From CAXMST01 sp963712765 (GTDB lineage Bacteria; Actinomycetota; Thermoleophilia; Solirubrobacterales; 70-9), in assembly GCA_963712765.1 (NCBI GenBank), contig CAVQIX010000004.1, positions 372,001-436,000 of the forward strand: 64,000 bases of DNA. The letters run 5' to 3'. Shown here one piece after another: positions 1-7,550 of the stretch; the first letter of the stretch is position 1, and every line of letters begins with the position of its first letter. A model generated the notes under the pieces. It was not told where the DNA came from and did no database searches. It saw only the letters and a program-made list of their open reading frames with translations. A program made the translations under genes and the position numbers.

Positions 1-287
1 CCTTGAGCGAGCGCGACGCCGCCGAGCTCCAGGGCCTCGCCGCCGGCACTGAATCGGCGCAGGCGCAGCTCGCCGAGCAGCCGGCCCCGACGGCCGCGGC
101 GATCACAGACGCCGTCGACGAGGCCTTCTCGTTCGCGCTCTCGAACACCCTGATCCTGCCGACCGTCCTCGCGGCGCTCGGCACGGCCCTCTGCTGGTGG
201 TTCGTCCGCTCGCCGGAGCCGGGCGCGGGGAGCGAGGCGGCGACCCCGCCCCCCCATCACGACCACCGGGGCCGCTTCCACCTCTGA
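1..287 (+). CDS. C-terminal end of an MFS-type transporter (partial)
   Basis: The frame is open to the left window edge and stops with TGA at 285-287, so only the last ~94 codons are present. The visible part has a polar segment rich in Ala, Glu and Gln, then one hydrophobic helix (from about FALSNTLILPTVLAALG to CWWFV), and ends in a short charged, His-containing tail. A final helix after such a loop is typical of 14-helix drug:H+ antiporters (DHA2, EmrB/QacA-like). The family call is inference from this fragment alone; no diagnostic MFS motif lies inside the window. It converges on the small membrane gene at 294-500 with a 6-base gap. Confidence 0.5.
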   Translation, partial: LSERDAAELQGLAAGTESAQAQLAEQPAPTAAAITDAVDEAFSFALSNTLILPTVLAALGTALCWWFVRSPEPGAGSEAATPPPHHDHRGRFHL

Positions 288-293
288 TCCCTG

Positions 294-500
294 CTACCGG
301 TCGTCCTCGTCGGGTGGGTTGCGAATCGCGCCGATCAGACCCACCAATGCGAGACCGATGACCAGGAAGGAGAAGCCGAAGGCCATGATCGAAGCGAAGT
401 TGAGCTCGGCTGACGGCAGCGAGGCGAGGGTCAGTCCGCCGAAGGCGACGATGAAAGCGACCCCTAGGCCGAGCATCAATCCTCGCATCTGCTTGTCCAT
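294..500 (-). CDS. Small two-helix membrane protein of unknown function
   Basis: A 68-residue protein with two hydrophobic segments (about residues 6-25 and 36-60), a short loop between them, and an acidic C-terminus (DEDDR). The ATG start at 498-500 is followed by a positively charged N-terminus (MDKQMR), giving a predicted cytoplasmic N-terminus. It lies 18 bases downstream of the rhomboid protease gene on the same strand, so the two are probably co-transcribed. I do not recognise a family. Coding status rests on the clear two-helix composition and the tight spacing. Confidence 0.6.
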   Translation of the reverse strand: MDKQMRGLMLGLGVAFIVAFGGLTLASLPSAELNFASIMAFGFSFLVIGLALVGLIGAIRNPPDEDDR

Positions 501-518
501 CTCGAGTCTCGCTTTCCC

Positions 519-1370
519 TCAGCCGCTGCTGGTCGGTTCGGCCACCGGCGGCGCCGGATCGTCCCGCCTGCCCCACACGAAGAGCCGAATCATCGCCAAT
601 CCGAAGGCGAAGCCCGCGACATGCGCGAAGTAGGCAACACCTCCGCTCTCGCTCAGCTCGGGTGAGACGAGCTGACCGAAGGCCGGCAGGAACTGCAGCA
701 TGAACCAGATCGAGAGCAGCAGGAGCGCGGGTATCTCGATAAAGGTGAAGAAGAAGACGATGAAGATGATCGTCAGCACTCTCGCCCGCGGATGCAGGAG
801 GGCGTAGGCGCCAAGCACGCCGGCAACCGCGCCGCTCGCGCCGATCGTGGGGATCGTCGAGTCGGTGTCGAGCAACGCCTGGCCGTAGACAGCCGCGAGC
901 CCGGCGAGCAGGTAGAAGGCGATGAACCGCCCCCGGCCCATCGAGTCCTCGATGTTGTTGCCGAAGACCCAGAGAAAAAGCATGTTCCCGGCGAGATGGA
1001 GGAAGCCCGCGTGGAGGAACATCGAGGTGATCAGCGTCAGCCAAAAGACCGGCATCTCGAGGTTGCGGGGGTAGCCCTGCTGGCGGAACTCCGACGGCCT
1101 CGGCGCCCCCTGACAGATGATCTCCTGTCGGGTGCTGGTGGCGGCGACGCCGCACTCCTTACCGGGGTGGGTGATCCGATAGGGGATCGCCCCGTAGTCG
1201 ATCGCCAGCTGGTCCCGCTCGGAGACGCCGACCGCGGCCAGCTCGGGCGTTGAGGCCTGATCGTCGGGGAGGAACAGCTGGTAGCCGAAGACCGCGATGT
1301 TGATCGCGATCAGGATCACGGTGACCACCGGGAACCGTGAGGTGGGGATGTTGTCCTTGAGCGGGAACAC
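519..1370 (-). CDS. Rhomboid-family intramembrane serine protease
   Basis: This 283-residue protein cleaves membrane proteins within the bilayer. The N-terminus (MFPLKDNIPT) is characteristic of bacterial rhomboids. The helix with HLAGNM (residues 125-130) supplies oxyanion-hole residues, GASGAVAG carries the catalytic Ser179, and AYFAHVAGFAFG gives the catalytic His250, so the Ser-His dyad is complete. About six transmembrane segments can be seen. A loop of ~75 residues between helices 1 and 2 (about 35-105) contains two cysteines (73 and 86) and is probably extracytoplasmic. The start is GTG at 1368-1370. The DUF4395 gene lies divergently upstream and a small membrane gene directly downstream. 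Confidence 0.93.
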   Translation of the reverse strand: MFPLKDNIPTSRFPVVTVILIAINIAVFGYQLFLPDDQASTPELAAVGVSERDQLAIDYGAIPYRITHPGKECGVAATSTRQEIICQGAPRPSEFRQQGYPRNLEMPVFWLTLITSMFLHAGFLHLAGNMLFLWVFGNNIEDSMGRGRFIAFYLLAGLAAVYGQALLDTDSTIPTIGASGAVAGVLGAYALLHPRARVLTIIFIVFFFTFIEIPALLLLSIWFMLQFLPAFGQLVSPELSESGGVAYFAHVAGFAFGLAMIRLFVWGRRDDPAPPVAEPTSSG

Positions 1371-1446
1371 CGGCTGCGTAGGGTAGGCGCGCGGGTCCCC
1401 CGGAAGCGTCCGGGCATCTAAATGGCAGAAAGCTGATCGACTTTGC

Positions 1447-1452
1447 CATAAT
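1447..1452 (+). promoter_or_regulatory. Possible -10 element for the DUF4395 gene (leaderless)
   Basis: CATAAT sits 9 bases upstream of the GTG start at 1461, in the only AT-rich patch of the 90-bp divergent region between the rhomboid and DUF4395 genes. With this spacing transcription would start at or next to the start codon, giving a leaderless mRNA, which fits the lack of a ribosome-binding site. No good -35 is visible. Confidence 0.27.
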
Positions 1453-1460
1453 TAGGCTGA

Positions 1461-2189
1461 GTGAGCCCGAGCGCATCCACGCGAGCCCGCCGTCCGCGGA
1501 CGGCCGACCCTTACCGGGACACCTCGGTGATCGATGAGCGCGCCCCGCGCGTCAACCAGACCGTCGTCGGCTTGGTCGCCCTCGCCGGGGTCGTCTTCGG
1601 CTGGCCTGTGGCGTGGGCGCTGATCGCGCTGCAGCTCGGCGTCGGGGTCACCCTCGGCCGCCGCTACTGCCTCGCCTGCCTGGCATATTTCGAGCTGATC
1701 CAGCCGCGGATCGGCGAGGGCCGGCTGGAGGACTCACGCGCGCCACGCCTGGCGAATCTGATCGGCATCGCCTTCCTCGGCTCTGCATCCGCCGCCTGGT
1801 GGCTCGGCTTCGAGACGGCCGGCCTGGTGCTCGGCGCGCTGGTCGCCGCGCTCGCCCTCCTTGCCGCGGCCACCGGCTTCTGCGCCGGCTGCGAGCTCTA
1901 CCGGCTCGGTGCCCGGCTGCGGGGGATCTCGCCGCGGCACCACGACCGCATCGATCCCGCCGATCTCGCGACCGTCGGCGGTCTCGGCATGCGCACGATC
2001 GTTCAGTTCACGCACCCGCTCTGCACCGAGTGCCGCGAGCTGGCGGGGAAGCTCGGCGCCGGGCCCGACCCGGTGGTCGAGCTCGACGTCCGCGATCGCC
2101 CCGACCTAGCCCGCAAATACGGGATCGCGATCGTCCCGACCGCGGTGGCGGTCGGCGCCGACGGCGTCGTTGTCGATCGGATCGCCTGA
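1461..2189 (+). CDS. DUF4395 membrane domain fused to a thioredoxin-like domain
   Basis: A 242-residue protein. Residues ~25-160 match the DUF4395 pattern: an 'APRVNQ' motif, four hydrophobic helices, a Cys-containing loop (YCLACLAYF) and a second pair (FCAGCELYRLG). Residues ~175-242 read as the start of a thioredoxin-like fold: TIVQFTHPLCTECREL, with a CTEC redox motif, then a beta strand and a cis-Pro-like 'IVPTAV'. DUF4395 proteins are often found beside thioredoxins; here the two are fused. A role in membrane thiol-disulfide or sulfur chemistry is inferred from the CxxC motif and is not established. The start is GTG with no clear ribosome-binding site. Confidence 0.75.
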   Translation: MSPSASTRARRPRTADPYRDTSVIDERAPRVNQTVVGLVALAGVVFGWPVAWALIALQLGVGVTLGRRYCLACLAYFELIQPRIGEGRLEDSRAPRLANLIGIAFLGSASAAWWLGFETAGLVLGALVAALALLAAATGFCAGCELYRLGARLRGISPRHHDRIDPADLATVGGLGMRTIVQFTHPLCTECRELAGKLGAGPDPVVELDVRDRPDLARKYGIAIVPTAVAVGADGVVVDRIA

Positions 2190-2255
2190 GCGACGAGCTC
2201 GCCCCGACCCGTAACCTGCCCTTAAGCCCCGGGGAGGAGATTGGGTTTCGCAGCC

Positions 2256-2954
2256 ATGGGCGCTTCCGCACACATACTCGTCGTCGACGATGAGCAGATG
2301 GTGCGCGAGGTCGTGGTTCGGTATCTCGAGCGCGAAGGCTTCAGGGTCACGTCGGTCGCCGACGGCCAGGCCGCGGTCCGGGCCCTGACCTCCAACCCCG
2401 ACCTGATCGTGCTTGACCTGATGCTCCCCAAGGTCGACGGCCTCGAGGTCCTGCGACGAGCCCGCAACTCGACCGACAGCGCCGTGATCATGCTCACCGC
2501 CCGCGGCACGACCGACGACCGGATCGCGGGGCTCGACCTCGGCGCCGACGACTACGTCGCCAAGCCCTTCTCTCCTCGAGAGCTGATCTCGAGGGTTCAC
2601 GCGGTGCTGAGGCGGCGGGCCGGTTCGCCGGACCCGGACTCGGACGGGAGCTCGACCTCGCTCGAGTTCGGCGATCTCGCGATAGACCCCGCGGCGCGGG
2701 AGGTCACCCTGCGCTCGCAGCCGCTCCCCCTCGCGCCCCGGGAGTTCGACCTGCTCCACTACTTCGCCGTCAACCCGCGCCGGGTCTTCAGCCGCGAGGA
2801 TCTGCTCGATGCGCTGTGGGACCTCTCCTTCGACGGCGACGCGGCAACGGTGACGGTCCACATCCGCCGCCTGCGCGAGAAGATCGAGGCCGACCCCTCC
2901 GATCCGGAACGGATCGTCACCGTGCGCGGCGCCGGATACAGGTTCGAGCCATGA
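2256..2954 (+). CDS. OmpR/PhoB-family response regulator
   Basis: A 232-residue transcription regulator. The receiver domain runs from residue ~5 to 120: acidic pair DDE at 11-13, phospho-acceptor Asp54 (IVLDLMLPK), conserved Thr81 and Lys103 (VAKPFSPREL). A winged-helix DNA-binding domain follows (~135-232; PLAPREFDLLHYF, TVTVHIRRLREKIE, RGAGYRFEP). The ATG at 2256 is chosen because ILVVDDE follows at once; a TTG at 2241 would add five residues but sits too close to the GGGGAGGAG at 2231-2239. Its stop overlaps the kinase start (ATGA), so the pair is translationally coupled. The signal sensed is unknown. Confidence 0.93.
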   Translation: MGASAHILVVDDEQMVREVVVRYLEREGFRVTSVADGQAAVRALTSNPDLIVLDLMLPKVDGLEVLRRARNSTDSAVIMLTARGTTDDRIAGLDLGADDYVAKPFSPRELISRVHAVLRRRAGSPDPDSDGSSTSLEFGDLAIDPAAREVTLRSQPLPLAPREFDLLHYFAVNPRRVFSREDLLDALWDLSFDGDAATVTVHIRRLREKIEADPSDPERIVTVRGAGYRFEP

Positions 2955-4171
2955 GCAGGCTGGATACGACCCGTCTGGGGCCGGCGACGCTGGCCGCTGC
3001 CGTGACCGCGGTCGGTGCGCTTGCCACCCTCGCCTTCGGGGCGATCGTGGGCATGCCGGGCAAGGAGCTGGGACCGCTCGCGCTCTCGCTGGCGCCGGCC
3101 CTGATCCTCTCGGTCGCGGCGGCCGCACTCGCCGCGCGCCTGCTGGCGGGCTCTTCGCTGCGCCGCCGCGTGATCGGGGTGGTCGCGGTCGCCAGCCTCG
3201 TCGGGCTCGCGAACATGATGATCCTCGCCTGGTTGATGTATCTGGACGGGACCGACGCCCTGCACCTGGCCGTCCTGCTGCTCTATTCGGCTGCCGCCGG
3301 AGGGGGCGCAGCACTGGCGCTATCGCGTGGGACGACGGGCGCCGTCGACCGCCTCAGCGCCACCGCCCACCGTCTCGGCGATGGCGATCTCGACGCCCGC
3401 GTCGGGCCGATCGATGACGACCCCGAGCTCGGTGAGCTGGCCCGGACCCTCGACGACATGGCCGCCCGCCTGCAGGGATCGATCGAGCGGGAGAGGGCGC
3501 TGGAGGCCCACCGCCTCGACATGATCACCGCCGCTTCCCACGATCTCCGCACCCCACTCGCCAGCCTGCGGGCGATGATCGAGGCGATCGAAGACGGCGT
3601 CGTTCCCGCCGGCCCCGAACGCGATCGCTACATGACCGAGATGGGCAACTCGGTCGATTCGCTCACCGTTCTCACCGACGACCTCTTCGACCTGATCAAG
3701 CTCGATGCCGGCGCGATCGAGGCCGATGAGGATCGGGCCCGACTCGTCGATGCGACGAGTGCGGCGCTGGCGCTCTGCGAGGGCGGCGCTCTCGAGAAGG
3801 GGATCGGGCTGCGTGCGGTGCTCGGCGACGCTGCCGGGGCCGAGTGCTCACCGCGGGTGGCGCGCGTGATCCAGAACCTGGTCACCAATGCGATTCGCCA
3901 CACGCCCTCGGGCGGGTCGGTAATGGTCAGCGCCGAGCTGACCTCCGACGGCCTGCGGCTGCTGGTCGAGGACGACGGCGAGGGGATCTCCCCGGAGGCG
4001 ATGGAGAAGGTCTTCGAGCCCTTCTGGCGTGGCGACAGCGCTCGAACCAGCAAGGGCTCGGGACTCGGCTTGACGTTGGTCAAGCGGATCGTCGAGGGCC
4101 TTGGTGGCGAGATCCGGGTCAGCGCGCGCCCGATGGGCGGGACTGCGTTTGCGGTTTCACTGCCGAGGTGA
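2951..4171 (+). CDS. Membrane-bound sensor histidine kinase
   Basis: A 406-residue partner of the preceding response regulator. The N-terminus has four hydrophobic helices (about 11-33, 42-66, 73-97, 103-124) with only short loops, so there is no large extracytoplasmic sensor domain. A HAMP-like linker follows (~128-178), then HisKA with phospho-acceptor His197 (ITAASHDLRTPLASL). The HATPase domain has an N box (NLVTNAIRHTPSGG), a G1 box (VEDDGEGIS) and a G2 box (KGSGLGLTLVKRI). All catalytic motifs are intact. Sensing through the membrane helices is inferred from this architecture. The ATG at 2951 overlaps the regulator stop by 4 bases. Confidence 0.93.
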   Translation: MSRLDTTRLGPATLAAAVTAVGALATLAFGAIVGMPGKELGPLALSLAPALILSVAAAALAARLLAGSSLRRRVIGVVAVASLVGLANMMILAWLMYLDGTDALHLAVLLLYSAAAGGGAALALSRGTTGAVDRLSATAHRLGDGDLDARVGPIDDDPELGELARTLDDMAARLQGSIERERALEAHRLDMITAASHDLRTPLASLRAMIEAIEDGVVPAGPERDRYMTEMGNSVDSLTVLTDDLFDLIKLDAGAIEADEDRARLVDATSAALALCEGGALEKGIGLRAVLGDAAGAECSPRVARVIQNLVTNAIRHTPSGGSVMVSAELTSDGLRLLVEDDGEGISPEAMEKVFEPFWRGDSARTSKGSGLGLTLVKRIVEGLGGEIRVSARPMGGTAFAVSLPR

Positions 4172-4224
4172 CCATCCTCGGTGACGAGGACGGCGATGGC
4201 CGCCTCCGTAGGGCCATTGAGCCG

Positions 4225-5223
4225 TCAGGGCGCCTGGGCGGCGAGCGCCTCGCGGGCGGCCTCGTCGGCGTGGTAGCTGGAGCGGACCAGCGGGCCGGCG
4301 GCGACGGCCTCGAAGCCGATCCGGCGTGCCGCGGCCTCGAGCGCCTCGAACTCCTCCGGCTCCCAATAGCGGGCGACCGGTAGGTGTCGCTCGGTCGGCC
4401 GCAGGTACTGGCCGACGGTGAGCACCTGGACCGAGTGCTCGCGGAGGATGCCAAAGGTCTCGACCACCTCCTCGAAGCTCTCGCCGAGCCCGACCATCAG
4501 GCCGGACTTGGTAATCACGTCGGGGCCGCCCATCTCCTTGGCCAGCCGCAGCACCCGCGCCGAGCGCAGGAACTCCGAGCCCCGGCGCGCCATCGGGTAA
4601 AGGCGTGGCACCACCTCGATGTTGTGGTTGAAGACGTCGGGGCGTTCGGCGATGACTCGGGCCAGCGGCATCTCCTGGCCGCGGAAGTCGGGGGTGAGGA
4701 TCTCAACCTTGCACTCCGGTGCCTGAAGGCGGATCGAGCGGATCACGCCGACGAAGGCACTCGCCCCGTAGTCGGGCAGGTCGTCGCGGTCGACCGAGGT
4801 GATCACCGCGTGGGTCAGGCCCATCCGCTTGACCGATCGTGCGACCCGGGCCGGCTCGAGCGGGTCGTTCCACGTGGGAACACCCGTCTGAACGTTGCAG
4901 AACCCGCAGCGACGGGTGCAGGTGTCGCCGAGAATCATGAAGGTCGCGGTCCCACGTTCCCAGCACTCGCCGACGTTCGGGCAGTTGGCCTCCTCGCAGA
5001 CCGTGTTCAGGTTCTCCTCGCGCATCATCCCCTTGAGACGGCGGTAGGTGGGGCCGCCGGGGGCGGGAACCTTGAGCCAGGGTGGCTTGCGCTCCCGGAA
5101 GGGCCTGCCCTCCACCTTCTCAGCCGCGATTCCGCCGGGGCGGGCGCGCGAGCGGGTGACATGGATCCGTTCGGACTCGGCGCTGGTCGTGGTGTCGGCG
5201 GGGGCCTCGCTCACTTCCGACAA
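4225..5223 (-). CDS. lipA: Lipoyl synthase
   Basis: A radical SAM enzyme that inserts two sulfur atoms into octanoyl groups on E2 and H-protein lipoyl domains. The auxiliary cluster cysteines are Cys76, Cys81 and Cys87 (VCEEANCPNVGEC); the radical SAM cluster is CTRRCGFC (Cys102, 106, 109). The C-terminal RSSYHADE motif supplies the serine that ligates the auxiliary cluster. At 332 residues it is normal for the family. The start is uncertain: TTG at 5223 or GTG at 5214, and neither has a clear ribosome-binding site. The partner gene lipB is 17 kb away at 21992-22798, next to the BCKDH genes that need lipoylation. Confidence 0.96.
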   Translation of the reverse strand: MSEVSEAPADTTTSAESERIHVTRSRARPGGIAAEKVEGRPFRERKPPWLKVPAPGGPTYRRLKGMMREENLNTVCEEANCPNVGECWERGTATFMILGDTCTRRCGFCNVQTGVPTWNDPLEPARVARSVKRMGLTHAVITSVDRDDLPDYGASAFVGVIRSIRLQAPECKVEILTPDFRGQEMPLARVIAERPDVFNHNIEVVPRLYPMARRGSEFLRSARVLRLAKEMGGPDVITKSGLMVGLGESFEEVVETFGILREHSVQVLTVGQYLRPTERHLPVARYWEPEEFEALEAAARRIGFEAVAAGPLVRSSYHADEAAREALAAQAP

Positions 5224-5253
5224 CGTTACCGCCGCGGGGACCCCGGTAGGCGC

Positions 5254-6687
5254 TCAGCTGCGGGCGCGAAGCCTGATCGGCAGGCCCCCCTCGGGGGACA
5301 GGGTCGGGGCCTGGATCACGGTGATCGCCTCGCCCTCTGGCAGGTCCCACTCGAACCTGCGTAGCAGCGCAGCCGCGATCGCGTGGACCTCCGTATACCC
5401 GAACCGCTTGCCGATGCAGACCCTCGGACCCATCCCGAACGGGACGTAGGCTCCTCGCGGAAAGCGACGCCGCGACTCGGGCTCGAACCGCTCCGGCCTG
5501 AATGAGTCCGGCTCCGGGAAGACCTCCGGCAGCCGATGGCTGACCCAAGAGGAGTAGGAGATCGGGAGCCCGGCGGGAACGGTGACGCCCCTGAACTCGA
5601 ACTCGCGCACCACCCTCCTCGGTCCTACCCACGCGGGTGGGTACAGGCGCAGCGTTTCGTCGACCGCTCGGGCGAGCAGGGGCAGGCCCTCGAACAACTG
5701 CTCGGCGTCAGGCCCATCCGAGTCCCCGACCACGGCGCTGATCTCGGCGGCCAGCGGCTGGAAGTGGCCACGGTTGCGGGCGACCTCATAGGCGAGAAAG
5801 GTGACGGTCGAGGTCGTCGTGTCATGACCCGCGAAGAGCAGGGTGAGCACGTGGTCGAGCACCTGCCGGTCGGTCAGCGAGGCGCCCTCATCGTCGGTCG
5901 CCTCGAGCAGCGAGCTGAGGATGTCACCCCGGTCTCCGCCCTGCTCCCGTCGCCGCCGGATCTCGGTGCCGATGATCTCCTCCAGCGCGCCCCGGGCTCG
6001 GCGCAGTCTCGCCAGCGGCGTGCCGGGCCCGACCGCCATCTGGGCGACGTACTCGGCGCCGTAGAAGGAGAGGCCCCGCTCGAAGTGCTCGGCCGTCCGC
6101 TCGGCATTGGTGGAGTCGGGGTCGATCCCGAACAGCGCCCGCATCGCGATCCGCATCGCGAGTGCCCTGGTCCAGTGGTAGATGTCGAGCTCCTCGCCAT
6201 CGCCGAGCCGCTCCGCTGCGCCCTCGGCCTCGGCGACCATCAGCTCGGTCGCCGCGGACACCCGGTCCCGGTGGAACGCGGGCATGATGATCGCCCGCGA
6301 GGTGTCGTGGTAGTCACCGTCGGTGGTCAGCAGGCCGTCCCCGATCAGGGTGATCAGATCGCCCATGTGCCCGTGGCGCCAGACGAAGTTCTCGCGCCCG
6401 GAGACGAGCATGAAGTGGTTCGCCTCCGGTCCGATCATGAACACCTGGGGGTCGTGGAGGATCCGCATCCCGAAGATCGAGCCGTGCCTGTAGTAGGCCT
6501 CCCGCAGCAGGTTGAGTACGTCGTGTCGCGCCCGCCACGTGCGGCGCAGGCTGAGGTTGTTGTCGCCCGGCGGGAGCTGCCGGCCGCGCAGCGCCGCGCG
6601 CGAGCGGCGGATGTCGGCCACGAGCGCTCTCGGCCCCGGGGACGGCGGGCGATGGCCCGGCTCACCGATCCTGCTTGCGGTGTTCAC
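5254..6687 (-). CDS. Cytochrome P450
   Basis: A 477-residue haem monooxygenase. The haem-binding loop is FGMGPRVCIGKRFG, with thiolate ligand Cys424. The I-helix has the oxygen-activation motif AGHDTTTS and the K-helix the ETLR motif. The absence of a membrane anchor and the overall length resemble soluble bacterial P450s of the CYP110/CYP102 type that act on fatty acids or other hydrophobic substrates. The substrate is not predictable from sequence. The GTG start overlaps the stop of the upstream acyltransferase gene (GTGA), which suggests a two-gene operon and a link to lipid modification. No redox partner is encoded nearby. Confidence 0.95.
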   Translation of the reverse strand: MNTASRIGEPGHRPPSPGPRALVADIRRSRAALRGRQLPPGDNNLSLRRTWRARHDVLNLLREAYYRHGSIFGMRILHDPQVFMIGPEANHFMLVSGRENFVWRHGHMGDLITLIGDGLLTTDGDYHDTSRAIIMPAFHRDRVSAATELMVAEAEGAAERLGDGEELDIYHWTRALAMRIAMRALFGIDPDSTNAERTAEHFERGLSFYGAEYVAQMAVGPGTPLARLRRARGALEEIIGTEIRRRREQGGDRGDILSSLLEATDDEGASLTDRQVLDHVLTLLFAGHDTTTSTVTFLAYEVARNRGHFQPLAAEISAVVGDSDGPDAEQLFEGLPLLARAVDETLRLYPPAWVGPRRVVREFEFRGVTVPAGLPISYSSWVSHRLPEVFPEPDSFRPERFEPESRRRFPRGAYVPFGMGPRVCIGKRFGYTEVHAIAAALLRRFEWDLPEGEAITVIQAPTLSPEGGLPIRLRARS

Positions 6688-7427
6688 CCTTTGCCGCGCT
6701 TCCGCCGTCGCCGGGCCGCGTATCCGGCGCCAACGCCTACGGCGGCCAGGGCCGCCGCGATCGTGCTCGGGTGCGAGAGCAGGCGTCTGCGTTCAGCCTC
6801 GACCTCGGGCCAGACCTGGTCCTCGAGAAGTGCTCTCGCCTGCTCCGGCGTCGGCTCCGTCTGGCGGACCTTGACCGGCTCGCCGAAGGAGACCCGGACC
6901 CGGCCGGGTCGGGGGAAGGGTCCGGCAAACAGCTTCTCGGTGCCGGTGATCGCGGCGGGAACGATCGTCGCCCCGGTCTGAAGCGCCAGCCGCGCCGCTC
7001 CGCGCTTGGGGTCTCCGAGCTCGTCGGGGCTGCGCACGCGGGTCCCTTCGGGAAAGAGGGCCAGCAGGCCGCCGTCGAGCAGGATCCGACTGGCGGTGGC
7101 GAGTGCATCGGAGTCGGACTCGCCGCGACGCACCGGAAAGGCCCCGAGCCTCAGCAGGGTCTTGCCCCAGGGTCCCTCGAACAGCTCCGACTTGCCCATG
7201 AAGCGGATCGGGCGCTTCGTCGCCGCAGCGACGAAGAACGCGTCCCAGAAGCTCTTGTGGTTGGGGACGATGATCACCGGCCCTTCCTCGGGGATATTCT
7301 CGGCGCCCTCGATCGAGAGCGCATAGACGAGCTTCATGTAGGGGATCGTCAACCCCCTGACACTGCGGAACAGGGGCTTGGAGGTCCCCTTCTCCCGCGC
7401 TACCCCGTGGGCCTCGGTGCTGTCCAC
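6684..7427 (-). CDS. 1-acyl-sn-glycerol-3-phosphate acyltransferase-like (PlsC family)
   Basis: A 247-residue acyltransferase that would transfer a fatty acyl group to lysophosphatidate or a related acceptor at the membrane. The catalytic HX4D motif is NHKSFWD (His57, Asp62). The phosphate-binding motif FPEGTR is at 125-130, and an 'AITGTEKLF' block follows. The C-terminus is hydrophobic then strongly basic (RRRRKRGKG), which fits a peripheral or single-anchor membrane protein. The start is GTG at 7425-7427. It is coupled to the downstream P450 gene by a 4-base overlap. Acceptor specificity is not determined. Confidence 0.88.
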   Translation of the reverse strand: MDSTEAHGVAREKGTSKPLFRSVRGLTIPYMKLVYALSIEGAENIPEEGPVIIVPNHKSFWDAFFVAAATKRPIRFMGKSELFEGPWGKTLLRLGAFPVRRGESDSDALATASRILLDGGLLALFPEGTRVRSPDELGDPKRGAARLALQTGATIVPAAITGTEKLFAGPFPRPGRVRVSFGEPVKVRQTEPTPEQARALLEDQVWPEVEAERRRLLSHPSTIAAALAAVGVGAGYAARRRRKRGKG

Positions 7428-7550
7428 GGGCCGACCCTATCCGCATGCGGGGCCGCCAACCGCCTCGGTCCCGGGCCGGCGCTCCAGGCGCCGACGCTGA
7501 GACGGAGGATGGCTCTTGGCCACGCTGGGTCGCGGGACGCGGCTCGCGGC

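Noticed and set aside
4172..4224. Terminator between the histidine kinase and lipA (ATGGCC...GGCCAT, 4196-4217)
   Set aside because: The stem is only 6 bp with a 10-base loop and no T-tract; it could easily occur by chance in GC-rich sequence.
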